Positions 1-8,152 of a DNA stretch of 64,000 nucleotides are shown here, piece by piece. A program made the position numbers and the translations under genes. How positions within the stretch are numbered: position 1 is the first letter of the stretch; the number at the start of each line of letters is the position of its first letter. This DNA is from Variovorax sp. EL159 (GTDB lineage: Bacteria > Pseudomonadota > Gammaproteobacteria > Burkholderiales > Burkholderiaceae_C): contig NZ_FMUJ01000004.1 in the NCBI RefSeq assembly GCF_900100965.1, positions 372,001 to 436,000 on the forward strand, given 5' to 3'. The notes under the pieces are model-generated. The model saw only the letters and a list, made by a program, of their open reading frames with translations, searched no databases and was not told the origin of the DNA.

Positions 1-336
<336 letters not shown>

Positions 337-346
337 GGAACAAGTC

Positions 347-1240
347 ATGTCGATCTACATCAACAAAGACACCAAAGTCATCACGCAAGGCATCACCGGC
401 AAGACCGGTCAGTTCCACACCGAGAAGTGCCAGGAATACGCGAACGGCAAGAACGCCTTCGTGGCCGGCGTGAACCCGAAGAAGGCCGGCGAGTCGATCT
501 TCAACATCCCGATCTTCGGCTCGGTCAAGGAAGCCGCTTCGCAAACCGGCGCCACCGTGTCGGTGATCTACGTGCCGCCGGCAGGCGCCGCGGCCGCCAT
601 CTGGGAAGCTGTCGAAGCCGACCTGGACCTGGCGATCTGCATCACCGAGGGCATCCCGGTTCGCGACATGCTCGAAGTGCGCAACAAGATGAAGGCCAAG
701 GAAGCGGCCGGCGGCAAGAAGACCCTGCTGCTGGGCCCGAACTGCCCCGGCCTGATCACGCCCGACGAAATCAAGATCGGCATCATGCCCGGCCACATCC
801 ACCGCAAGGGCCGCATCGGCGTGGTCTCGCGCTCGGGCACGCTGACGTACGAAGCCGTGGCTCAACTGACGGAAATCGGCCTGGGCCAATCGTCGGCAGT
901 CGGTATCGGCGGCGACCCGATCAACGGCCTGAAGCACATCGACGTGATGAAGGCCTTCAATGACGATCCCGAAACCGACGCCGTGATCATGATCGGCGAA
1001 ATCGGCGGCCCCGACGAGGCTGATGCAGCCCGCTGGTGCAAGGACAACATGAAGAAGCCGGTCGTCGGTTTCATCGCCGGTGTCACCGCCCCTCCCGGCA
1101 AGCGCATGGGCCACGCCGGCGCGCTGATCTCGGGCGGTGCCGACACCGCCGAAGCCAAGCTCGCCATCATGGAAGAGTGCGGCTTCACCGTGACGCGCAA
1201 CTTCTCGGAACTGGCCAAGCTGCTCAAGGCCAAGCTGTAA
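347..1240 (+). CDS. sucD: Succinyl-CoA ligase (ADP-forming) alpha subunit
   Basis: This 297-residue protein is the alpha subunit of succinyl-CoA synthetase and has the usual family length. The N-terminal CoA-binding Rossmann fold holds QGITGKTGQFHT, and the middle has GPNCPGLITP. The phosphohistidine loop is GHAGALISGG at about residue 250, where the active-site His accepts phosphate. An AAGGAA ribosome-binding site lies a few bases before the ATG. It completes the sucCD operon and is followed by a strong intrinsic terminator. The enzyme acts in the cytoplasm in the TCA cycle. Confidence 0.98.
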   Translation: MSIYINKDTKVITQGITGKTGQFHTEKCQEYANGKNAFVAGVNPKKAGESIFNIPIFGSVKEAASQTGATVSVIYVPPAGAAAAIWEAVEADLDLAICITEGIPVRDMLEVRNKMKAKEAAGGKKTLLLGPNCPGLITPDEIKIGIMPGHIHRKGRIGVVSRSGTLTYEAVAQLTEIGLGQSSAVGIGGDPINGLKHIDVMKAFNDDPETDAVIMIGEIGGPDEADAARWCKDNMKKPVVGFIAGVTAPPGKRMGHAGALISGGADTAEAKLAIMEECGFTVTRNFSELAKLLKAKL

Positions 1241-1298
1241 GAGACGGCTCCACGACACCGGCCGCAGAGCCGGGTCATGAGAGGACCACGCAGAAATA

Positions 1299-1333
1299 AA
1301 AAAGCGCCCGCACTGGATTGCGGGCGCTTTTTT
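1299..1333 (+). terminator. Rho-independent terminator of sucCD
   Basis: A perfect stem, GCGCCCGCA pairing with TGCGGGCGC around a 6-base loop, is flanked by an A tract and followed by a run of T. It ends the sucCD transcript just before the terC-type gene, so that gene needs its own promoter or read-through. Confidence 0.93.
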
Positions 1334-1359
1334 CAATAAAACACAGTGGGATCAGAGAC

Positions 1360-2043
1360 ATGGAACTCCTTCAAAGCACAGACTTCTGGATCGGTCTTCT
1401 CAAGATCGTCTGGATCAACATCATCCTGTCGGGCGACAACGCCGTGGTCATTGCCATGGCCGCGCGCTCGCTGCCACCCGCGCAACAGAAAAAAGCCGTG
1501 CTCTTCGGCTCGGGCGCGGCCGTGGTGCTGCGCATCGTGCTCACGGTGGTGGCGGCCAAGCTGCTGGCGCTGCCTTACCTGCAGATCATCGGCGGCCTGT
1601 TGCTGCTGTGGATCGGCCTGCAGCTGCTGAGCGAGGACGATGATGGCGAAGGAGAAAGCAAGGAATACGGCAGCATGATGGCGGCCGTGCGCACCATCTT
1701 GCTGGCCGACCTCGTGATGAGCCTGGACAACGTGATCGCCGTCGCGGCCGCCGCGCAGGGCAGCATGGTGCTGCTGGTGCTGGGCCTGGCGATCAGCATT
1801 CCGCTGGTGATCTTCGGCAGCACGCTCATGATCAAGCTCATGGAACGCTTCCCGATCATCGTCATGCTGGGCGCCGCGCTGATCGGCTGGGTCGGCGGCG
1901 AGACCATCGTGAGCGACGTGGCGCTGCGCGACACGCTGGCGGCCAACCCCTGGTTGCACTACGCGGCGGCTGCCGCGGGTGCGGTGTTCGTCGTGGCCGC
2001 TGGCCGCCTGATGCAACGGCGCGCGCACGCCGCTGCACACTGA
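1360..2043 (+). CDS. TerC family membrane protein (first paralog)
   Basis: This 227-residue integral membrane protein of the TerC/Alx family has about seven hydrophobic segments. Family motifs are present: the SGDNAVVIAMA segment near residue 25 and the SLDNVIAVAAAAQG segment near residue 125, whose Asp/Asn residues are thought to bind metal. A charged loop (EDDDGEGE) separates the two halves. Members have been linked to manganese export or to metallation of exported proteins. The ATG at 1360 is chosen because upstream codons overlap the sucCD terminator. There is no room for the Mn riboswitch that precedes the second terC gene at 21607, so the two paralogs are probably regulated differently. 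Confidence 0.85.
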   Translation: MELLQSTDFWIGLLKIVWINIILSGDNAVVIAMAARSLPPAQQKKAVLFGSGAAVVLRIVLTVVAAKLLALPYLQIIGGLLLLWIGLQLLSEDDDGEGESKEYGSMMAAVRTILLADLVMSLDNVIAVAAAAQGSMVLLVLGLAISIPLVIFGSTLMIKLMERFPIIVMLGAALIGWVGGETIVSDVALRDTLAANPWLHYAAAAAGAVFVVAAGRLMQRRAHAAAH

Positions 2044-2071
2044 GTTTTAGCGAAGTCGGCGCTGGCAAACC

Positions 2072-2881
2072 ATGGCGAGTGTCGGCGTCTCCCTCTTCTC
2101 GACCCGTCCCCCGCTGACCTGGGAGTTCGCCGCGCTGACCGACGTCGGCCGGCTGCGCGCCCACAACGAAGATGCGGTGCACGTCGATGCCGCGCTCGGG
2201 CTGGCGTTGCTGGCCGACGGCATGGGCGGCTACAAGGGCGGCGAGGTGGCAAGCGCCATGGCCGTCTCGCTGTTGCACGCCAGTTTCGGCCGCTGGTTTG
2301 CCCAGGCCGGAATGCAGGCGCCGGCCCGCGTGGTCCGGCGGGCGCTGCAGGCCGCCACGGACGAGGCCAACGGATCGATCCTGCATGCCGGCACCACCAA
2401 CCCGGAGCTGCAGGGCATGGGAACGACGCTGGTGCTGGCCGCGTTCCGCCCGCAACGCGTGGTCGTCGGGCACATCGGCGATTCGCGCTGCTATCGCCTG
2501 CGCAACAACAAGCTGGAACTGCTCACGCGCGACCATTCATTGCGCCAGCAACAGCTCGACGCCGGCGCGATCACCGCCGAGGAAGCCCTCAATTCGCCAA
2601 CCCGCAACCTGGTGACGCGGGCCGTCGGCGTGGAGCCCCAAGTCTTGCTGGAGATGCATGAGCACAGCGCAAGACCCGGCGACCTCTATATGCTTTGCTC
2701 CGACGGGTTGAGCGAGATGGTTTCGGATGGGCAGCTTTTCACGCTTTTAGAACACGATGTCGGGCTTCAGAAAAAAGCTTCACTTTTGGTTGCAATTGCA
2801 AACGACAATGGCGGCCGGGACAACATTTCGGTTGTTCTGGCAAGAGCGGGCGTTGCCGAAGTGCCCCGGGCGGCCAGGTAA
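2072..2881 (+). CDS. PP2C-family serine/threonine protein phosphatase
   Basis: This 269-residue soluble phosphatase has the standard PP2C (PPM) motifs: RAHNEDA near residue 30, LADGMGG near 48, GDSRCY near 136, CSDGLSE near 207 and GGRDNISV near 250. The metal-binding Asp residues in these motifs are all present. Bacterial PP2C enzymes remove phosphate from Ser/Thr targets such as FHA partners or kinases. An FHA protein follows 66 bases downstream, and a CHASE2 cyclase and phosphodiesterase come next, suggesting a common signalling unit. No cognate Ser/Thr kinase lies in this window. No strong Shine-Dalgarno sequence precedes the ATG. Confidence 0.93.
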   Translation: MASVGVSLFSTRPPLTWEFAALTDVGRLRAHNEDAVHVDAALGLALLADGMGGYKGGEVASAMAVSLLHASFGRWFAQAGMQAPARVVRRALQAATDEANGSILHAGTTNPELQGMGTTLVLAAFRPQRVVVGHIGDSRCYRLRNNKLELLTRDHSLRQQQLDAGAITAEEALNSPTRNLVTRAVGVEPQVLLEMHEHSARPGDLYMLCSDGLSEMVSDGQLFTLLEHDVGLQKKASLLVAIANDNGGRDNISVVLARAGVAEVPRAAR

Positions 2882-2947
2882 CAGGCCCCGACGGCTGCAC
2901 GCCGTCCCGCTTGCCGTCGTTAAAGCTTTGCATTCGGGGAGTCGGCA

Positions 2948-3610
2948 ATGCCGAAGATGATCATTTCGGTCGATGGCGTTGTCATCGGGCAAGTGGCACT
3001 CGCCAAGGACCGCACGACGCTGGGACGGCGTGCCTACAACGACATCGTGATCGACAATCTGGCGGTCAGCGGCGAACACGCCGTGCTGCACATGAGCGGT
3101 GGCGAAGTCGAAATTGAAGATCTCAACAGCACCAACGGCACCTACGTCAATGCGCTCGCCATCCAGAAGCAGGCGCTCAAGGACAACGATGTCATCGAGG
3201 TCGGGGGCTGCCGCATCCATTTCCGCGCGCGCAGCAACCTGGCCATGGGGCCGGGCTCGGTCCGCACGGCGTCCGGCGAATTCTCCGCATCCATGCCGCT
3301 CTCGTCCGCGCCCACGGAGTCGGGCGCGTTGGTCGAGCTTGGCATCCCGGTGCTGCGCGTGCTGTCCGGCGCGAACGAAGGGCAGGACGTCCCGCTGCAA
3401 AAAGTCGTCACCACCATCGGCAAGCCCGGCGTTGCCGTGGCCGTGGTCACGCGCCGCCGGCAAGGCTATGTGGCGGCCAGCGTCGTGGGCGGCGTCACGC
3501 TCAATGGCGTGCTGCTGGGCACCGACGCGGTCTCCCTGCAGGAGCTCGACGTGCTCGAGCTGGGCGACAAGTCGGGCGACAAGACGCGCATGCAGTTCGT
3601 GCGGGTCTGA
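2948..3610 (+). CDS. FHA domain protein with a second, degenerate FHA-like half
   Basis: This protein has 220 residues. Residues 1-95 form a clear forkhead-associated domain, with LGRRAYNDIVI, the SGEHAVL loop and NSTNGTYVNA, which bind phosphothreonine. Residues 125-220 resemble a second FHA fold in order and spacing (LRVLSGANEGQ, TTIGKPG, VTLNGVLL, VLELGD) but lack the conserved Arg and Ser-x-x-His residues. A GGGAG ribosome-binding site lies a few bases before the ATG. It sits between a PP2C phosphatase and a cyclase, so it may read phosphorylation controlled by the phosphatase. The actual partner is unknown. Confidence 0.9.
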   Translation: MPKMIISVDGVVIGQVALAKDRTTLGRRAYNDIVIDNLAVSGEHAVLHMSGGEVEIEDLNSTNGTYVNALAIQKQALKDNDVIEVGGCRIHFRARSNLAMGPGSVRTASGEFSASMPLSSAPTESGALVELGIPVLRVLSGANEGQDVPLQKVVTTIGKPGVAVAVVTRRRQGYVAASVVGGVTLNGVLLGTDAVSLQELDVLELGDKSGDKTRMQFVRV

Positions 3611-3664
3611 GCGGTTCCTTTTTCCTGATCGCAACGGCGGCCTTCGCCGTCCGGGTGGCGCGCC

Positions 3665-5920
3665 ATGATGAGCGCGCTGCGGCGGCATTGGCCGCGCATT
3701 GCCATCACGCTGCTGCCGGTGCTGCTGGCGCTGGCACATGCCACCGACCTGTGGCCGCAGAGCGCATTCGAGCGCCTTGACCGACTGATCTACGACATCC
3801 GGCTGCGTGCCACCATGCCGGGCACGCTCGACACGCGCGTCGTGATCGTCGACGTGGACGACGTCAGTCTGTCGCGCGAAGGCCAATGGCCCTGGCCGCG
3901 CGACAAGCTCGCCCGCCTGACCACGGAGCTGCTGGCGCGCCAGCAAGTGGCGGTGCTCGGCTTCGACGTCATGTTCCTCGAAGCCGACCGAAGCGCCGGC
4001 CTCGACAGGCTGCGCCAGATCGCCGCCGGGCCGCTGCGCAACATGCCGGGCCTTGCCTCCGAGATCGAACGCCTCGCGCCCACGCTGGACCACGACGCCA
4101 CCTTTGCCGAGGCCCTGCACGGCCAGCGGGTTGCGCTCGGTTATTACTTCACGAGAACAACGAGCCCCAGTGCCAAAGGGCAGTTGCCCGCTGCACCGCT
4201 CCTGTCTCCCGACGCCTTTCCCGCGGGCGAGGTCTACGGCACGAGCTGGAACGGCTTCGGCGCCAGCCTGCCGGAATTGGCAAAGGCCGCGCCTGCCGCA
4301 GGCTTCCTGAACACGCTGGTCGGCGTCGATGGCGACGGTGTCATTCGTAGCGTGCCGCTGATCGCGCGCTACGAAGGCGGGCAGGCACAGCCCGGCTATT
4401 ACGAGTCGCTGGCGCTTGCGGTCTACCGGTTGGCGAACGGCTCGCCGCCGGTGCGCCCGGCCTTCGCATCTGGCGGAGGGGCGTTGCGGCTCGAATCGCT
4501 GCGCCTTGGCCCCCTGCGCATTCCGGTCGATCAGTCGGCCAGCATGCAGGTGCCGTTTCGCGGTCCGGGCGGTGCGGGCGCGGGGTCGTTCCGCTATGTC
4601 GCGGCCGCCGACGTGCTCGAAGGCCGCCTCGCGCCGGACGAACTGAAAGACAAGATCGTGCTCGTGGGCGCCACGGCACCCGGCCTGCAGGACCTGCGCG
4701 CCACGCCCGTGGGCGCGGCGTTTCCGGGGGTCGAGGTGCATGCCAGCATCGTGTCGGGCCTGCTCGACCACCGCTTGCTCGCGGTGCCCGACTACGCGCC
4801 CGGCTACGAGGTGCTGACGATCCTGGTCGCGGGCCTTGTGCTGGCGTTCGGGCTGTCGCTGCTGTCGGCATCGCGCGCCGTGTTGCTCGCGGCAGGCACG
4901 GGCGCCGCGCTGATCGGCATCAACGTCTGGCTCTATGTGGGCGAGAACCTCGTGCTGCCGCTGGCCTCGGCGCTCGCCACGACGGCGCTCGCCTTCGTGC
5001 TCAACATGAGCTGGGGCTACTTCGTCGAGTCGCGCGCGCGACGCGGCCTGGTTCGGCTCTTCGGCACCTACGTGCCGCCGCAACTCGTTAACGAAATGCT
5101 CGTGCACCCCGACCGCTACAGCATGCGCGCCGAGAGCAAGCCGATGACCGTGATGTTCTGCGACATGCGCGACTTCACCCGCCTGTCGGAGCAGATGGCG
5201 CCGGCCGAGCTGCAAGCTTTCCTGAATACCGTCTTCAGCCGGCTCACCGACGTGATCAGTGCGCACCGCGGCACCGTCGACAAATACATGGGCGATTGCG
5301 TCATGGCCTTCTGGGGCGCGCCGATCGACACGCCCGACCACGCGGCGCTTGCCGTGCGCGCGGCGCTCGACATGGCCGATGCGCTGCGCGACATCAACAG
5401 CATGCACCGGGCCAGCGGGCGGCCGGAGATCAGCGTGGGCATCGGCATCAACAGCGGCGTGATGAGCGTCGGCGACATGGGGTCGACCGCACGCCGTAGC
5501 TATACCGTCGTCGGTGACGCGGTCAACCTCGCGTCGCGCCTCGAAGGACTGAGCGGGCACTACGGCGTCGAGATCGTGACCAGCGGCGCGACCCGCGAGT
5601 CGGCGCCCGACTTCATCTGGCAAGAACTCGACAGCGTGCGCGTCAAGGGAAAAGCGCAGATCGTTTCTGTTTTTACGCCTCTGGGCATACGCACGGCTGG
5701 TGCGGTGCAGCAGACGCAACAGCAGCTCGAACACTGGGCTGGTGTGCTCGCGGCCTACCGCCGGCAGGACTGGGCGGTGGGCCGAAACTTGCTGGCTCCC
5801 CTGCTCGCTGCCGATGCCAAAAAAGTCCTTTACCAGCTCTACGCCCAGCGATTAGCCTCGATGGCGTTGCGCCCGCAAGACCCGAACTGGGACGGCGCAA
5901 CCCGGTTCGAAACCAAATGA
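3665..5920 (+). CDS. CHASE2-domain membrane adenylate cyclase
   Basis: This 751-residue sensor enzyme has an N-terminal membrane segment at about residues 9-25, then an extracytoplasmic CHASE2 domain to about 340. Three transmembrane helices at about 375-455 and a class III cyclase domain at about 485-665 follow. The cyclase has both metal Asp residues (FCDMRDF and YMGDC), the Lys of VDKYMGD and the Thr of SYTVVGD, a pair that points to ATP rather than GTP. The transition-state Asn and Arg lie in VNLASRLE. All parts needed for catalysis are present. Two adjacent ATGs (3665, 3668) are possible starts. Its stop overlaps an upstream possible start of the phosphodiesterase gene, and a product-degrading enzyme directly downstream is notable. 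The architecture resembles CyaB-type cyclases that feed cAMP to pilus regulation in Pseudomonas. Confidence 0.92.
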   Translation: MMSALRRHWPRIAITLLPVLLALAHATDLWPQSAFERLDRLIYDIRLRATMPGTLDTRVVIVDVDDVSLSREGQWPWPRDKLARLTTELLARQQVAVLGFDVMFLEADRSAGLDRLRQIAAGPLRNMPGLASEIERLAPTLDHDATFAEALHGQRVALGYYFTRTTSPSAKGQLPAAPLLSPDAFPAGEVYGTSWNGFGASLPELAKAAPAAGFLNTLVGVDGDGVIRSVPLIARYEGGQAQPGYYESLALAVYRLANGSPPVRPAFASGGGALRLESLRLGPLRIPVDQSASMQVPFRGPGGAGAGSFRYVAAADVLEGRLAPDELKDKIVLVGATAPGLQDLRATPVGAAFPGVEVHASIVSGLLDHRLLAVPDYAPGYEVLTILVAGLVLAFGLSLLSASRAVLLAAGTGAALIGINVWLYVGENLVLPLASALATTALAFVLNMSWGYFVESRARRGLVRLFGTYVPPQLVNEMLVHPDRYSMRAESKPMTVMFCDMRDFTRLSEQMAPAELQAFLNTVFSRLTDVISAHRGTVDKYMGDCVMAFWGAPIDTPDHAALAVRAALDMADALRDINSMHRASGRPEISVGIGINSGVMSVGDMGSTARRSYTVVGDAVNLASRLEGLSGHYGVEIVTSGATRESAPDFIWQELDSVRVKGKAQIVSVFTPLGIRTAGAVQQTQQQLEHWAGVLAAYRRQDWAVGRNLLAPLLAADAKKVLYQLYAQRLASMALRPQDPNWDGATRFETK

Positions 5921-5949
5921 CGACAGACACATACAAGGGGTCTCTCACA

Positions 5950-6753
5950 ATGCAGGTTCGTGTGCTGGGTTGCTCGGGCGCCATCGCCAAAGACTGCCGC
6001 ACCACCTCGTTTCTGGTCGACACGGATCTGCTCGTGGATGCGGGCACCGGTGTCGGAGACCTCACGCTCGACGAAATGGCCAGCATCGACGACGTCGTGC
6101 TGACCCACAGCCATCTCGACCACATCGCCGCGCTCCCCCTGATGCTCGATGCCGTGGGGAGCCGCCGCACACAGCCGTTACGGGTGCATGCGCTGCGCGC
6201 CACCATCGAGGCGCTGCGCGCGCATGTGTTCAACAACGTCATCTGGCCCGACTTCGAGAGCATTCCGAGCCCTGAAGCGCCCTTCGTGAGCTTTCACGAC
6301 ATTGCCGTGGGGCAGATGCTGCAGTTGGGCAGCAGTGCGCCCAAGCTGATCGAGGTGCTGCCAGCCGTGCACACCGTGCCGGCCTGTGGTTTTGCTGTGC
6401 GAAGGGCTTCAGGCGGGGCGCATTGGGTCTTCAGCGGCGACACCGAGCGCAACGCGCCGTTCTGGGATCGCGTCAATGCAATCGAGGTGGCCATGCTCGT
6501 GATCGAGACCGCCTTCAGCAGCCGCGAACAGGCGCTGGCCGAGCGCAGCCTGCATCTGTCGCCCGCCGTGCTGGCGGACGAGCTGACGCACATCGATCCG
6601 GGGAAGCAATACCCGATCTACATCACCCACACCAAGCCGGCGGAAACCGACGAAATCATGAGCCAGATCGGCGCGCTGGCCGACCATCAGGTGGCGGGTT
6701 TGGCGCAGCGGGATATACGCTGGCTGAAGGCGGATGGGATACTGACTTTCTGA
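5950..6753 (+). CDS. 3',5'-cyclic-nucleotide phosphodiesterase, metallo-beta-lactamase fold
   Basis: This 267-residue metallo-hydrolase carries THSHLDHIAALPLML, the HxHxDH metal motif in the form seen in class II cyclic-nucleotide phosphodiesterases. Other ligands lie in FSGDTERNAPF and in YITHTKP. The ATG at 5950 is chosen because AAGGGG lies 9 bases upstream and MQVRVLGCSGAI matches usual family starts. An earlier ATG at 5917 overlaps the cyclase stop but has no ribosome-binding site. It probably hydrolyses the cAMP made by the preceding gene product. A related role on another phosphodiester cannot be excluded from sequence alone. Confidence 0.85.
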   Translation: MQVRVLGCSGAIAKDCRTTSFLVDTDLLVDAGTGVGDLTLDEMASIDDVVLTHSHLDHIAALPLMLDAVGSRRTQPLRVHALRATIEALRAHVFNNVIWPDFESIPSPEAPFVSFHDIAVGQMLQLGSSAPKLIEVLPAVHTVPACGFAVRRASGGAHWVFSGDTERNAPFWDRVNAIEVAMLVIETAFSSREQALAERSLHLSPAVLADELTHIDPGKQYPIYITHTKPAETDEIMSQIGALADHQVAGLAQRDIRWLKADGILTF

Positions 6754-6773
6754 CGGCTCGCGACGCGGTGGCA

Positions 6774-6819
6774 TGACAAATTTGTCACTGGTTGTAGCAT
6801 CTTGACGCAAATTGTGTCA
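6774..6819 (+). promoter_or_regulatory. Two dyad sites upstream of pilA (candidate PilR enhancer)
   Basis: TGACAAATTTGTCA (6774-6787) is a perfect palindrome, and TGACGCAAATTGTGTCA (6803-6819) is a near-perfect one. Their centres are about 30 bases apart, close to three helical turns, and lie roughly 100 bases upstream of the -24/-12 promoter. Shared TGAC/GTCA half-sites and this placement fit an activator of the NtrC/PilR type. The protein itself is not in the window. Confidence 0.55.
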
Positions 6820-6883
6820 CTTGGTGTAACGCCAAGGTGGGCAAAGGTGACGGGTTTGGGCGGTGTTGGGCCCCGGGAGTGGG

Positions 6884-6898
6884 TGGCACGGATGCTGC
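6884..6898 (+). promoter_or_regulatory. Sigma54 (-24/-12) promoter of pilA
   Basis: TGGCACGGATGCTGC matches the RpoN consensus TGGCAC-N5-TTGC with one mismatch (C for the first T of the -12 box) and exact spacing: GG at 6885-6886 and GC at 6897-6898. The predicted start of transcription is near 6910, giving a leader of about 48 bases before pilA. Major pilin genes are commonly RpoN-dependent. Confidence 0.8.
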
Positions 6899-6957
6899 GG
6901 AAGGTACTGCGCTCCGGGCTGGTTCCCGGGCTCTACAAACCAACCTGGAGTTATTGA

Positions 6958-7473
6958 ATGAACCGTCGTTCTATCGCACGCAATGTGCAAAAGGGTTTCA
7001 CCCTTATTGAATTGATGATCGTTGTGGCGATCATTGGTATTTTGGCTGCTATTGCGATTCCTCAATACCAGACCTACGTTGCCAAGTCGCAGTTGACGCG
7101 CGTCATCGGAGAAACAGGTGCACTGAAGACGTCGGTTGAAACCTGTATTTTGGACGGAAAGCTCACCGTCGGGGATCCAGCCAAGACTGCTGGTGCCTGT
7201 GATCCACAAGCAACCGCATCAAATCTGATCAACGGTGCTTTGCAAGGTGCTGGTACCGCCTTGGTGACTGGTACTGGCGTGCCTACGGTTCTGGCAACGC
7301 TTACCGGCAAGGGGGATGACACCATTACCTCCACACTGGATTACAGCGCTGCCGCTGTTTTGAAGGGCAAGAAGGTTCAATGGACCCGTGACGGAAACGG
7401 CAGCTGGTCTTGCCTCACAGATGCGGATGCGAAGTACGCTCCGCCTGCATGCCCGAATGGCACCATTAAGTAA
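6958..7473 (+). CDS. pilA: Type IV major pilin (first copy)
   Basis: This is a 171-residue type IVa prepilin. The short basic leader ends in KG, with cleavage before [10 protein letters not shown]; Glu5 of the mature protein is present and a roughly 25-residue hydrophobic helix follows. Two C-terminal cysteines (SCLTDAD and PPACPNG) form the usual D-region disulfide loop. The base composition is clearly less GC-rich than the surrounding housekeeping genes, as often seen for exchanged pilin genes. A sigma54 promoter lies upstream and an intrinsic terminator downstream. It probably forms the pilus fibre for twitching and adhesion. Confidence 0.93.
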   Translation: MNRRSIARNVQKGFTLIELMIVVAIIGILAAIAIPQYQTYVAKSQLTRVIGETGALKTSVETCILDGKLTVGDPAKTAGACDPQATASNLINGALQGAGTALVTGTGVPTVLATLTGKGDDTITSTLDYSAAAVLKGKKVQWTRDGNGSWSCLTDADAKYAPPACPNGTIK

Positions 7474-7491
7474 TCCAATAGTTTGGAATTT

Positions 7492-7518
7492 AAAAAACCG
7501 CCTTCGGGCGGTTTTTTT
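7492..7518 (+). terminator. Rho-independent terminator between the two pilins
   Basis: A short stem, CCGCC pairing with GGCGG around a TTCG loop, is extended by A/T pairs and followed by seven T. It ends pilA transcripts, so the second pilin must rely on read-through or an unseen promoter. Confidence 0.88.
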
Positions 7519-7536
7519 ATCTACAAAGGCATGAGC

Positions 7537-8046
7537 ATGCGCCGCACAAATCTGGAAAACCGAGGCTTCACATTGATTGAGTTGATGGTTGTCGTCGCAA
7601 TAGTTGGCGTGTTGGCTGCGATCGCGATCCCTCAGTATCAAACCTATGTTTTTAAGTCACAGGTTCAACGCGTAATAGGTGAATCAGGAGCTATCAAGGC
7701 AGCGGTTGAGCTCTGCCTGCTAGTTGGAAAATTTGATGTCGGAAATCCAGCGACCGCGGGCAACTGTGATCCTCAAGCGACTGGCTCCAATTTACAGGCG
7801 ACTGCAGGTAATGCTGCTCCGACGATTGCCGCGACTTGGTCGGCACCTGGGACTGGGGTGCCGCAAGTCTCCTTGTCCGCCACCACCGCTTCCAAGATCG
7901 TGGCAACCTTCGGAAATTTGGCCGGAGCCCCACTGCAAGGCGCAACTGCGGGAACCATCACATGGGAACGCGACCTGAACGGAACTTGGAGTTGCAAGGC
8001 TGCCAATGTAGAGCCCAAGTATGTCTCCACCGCGTGCCCGCTGTAG
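7537..8046 (+). CDS. Type IV pilin (second, tandem copy)
   Basis: This 169-residue prepilin is closely related to the preceding gene, with RG then FTLIELMVVVAI, and the same QYQTYV-KSQ-RVIGE segment after the helix. The C-terminal disulfide pair is present (WSCKA and STACPL). The ATG at 7537 is preferred over the one at 7531 because AAAGG lies 7 bases before it. The two copies share the N-terminal third and diverge afterwards, consistent with a duplication followed by antigenic drift. Low GC again marks it against the neighbours. It may be an alternative or silent major subunit. Confidence 0.9.
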   Translation: MRRTNLENRGFTLIELMVVVAIVGVLAAIAIPQYQTYVFKSQVQRVIGESGAIKAAVELCLLVGKFDVGNPATAGNCDPQATGSNLQATAGNAAPTIAATWSAPGTGVPQVSLSATTASKIVATFGNLAGAPLQGATAGTITWERDLNGTWSCKAANVEPKYVSTACPL

Positions 8047-8152
8047 CCGGTGGTTGCATGGCGTGAAGCACTCGGCTGCGGGAACATCCTCGCCGTGAGT
8101 GGTTCGCGCTAGGTAGATCAGGTATCGACGCAGCCCGGGCAGAATTCCTTGA

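Noticed and set aside
1241..1359. A Mn riboswitch for the first terC gene
   Set aside because: The gap is filled by the sucCD terminator, leaving no room, and the conserved loops are absent.
2780..5734. A 984-codon open frame on the minus strand opposite the FHA and cyclase genes
   Set aside because: It runs antisense to clearly conserved domains; its Arg/His-rich, low-complexity translation is typical of a shadow frame in GC-rich DNA.
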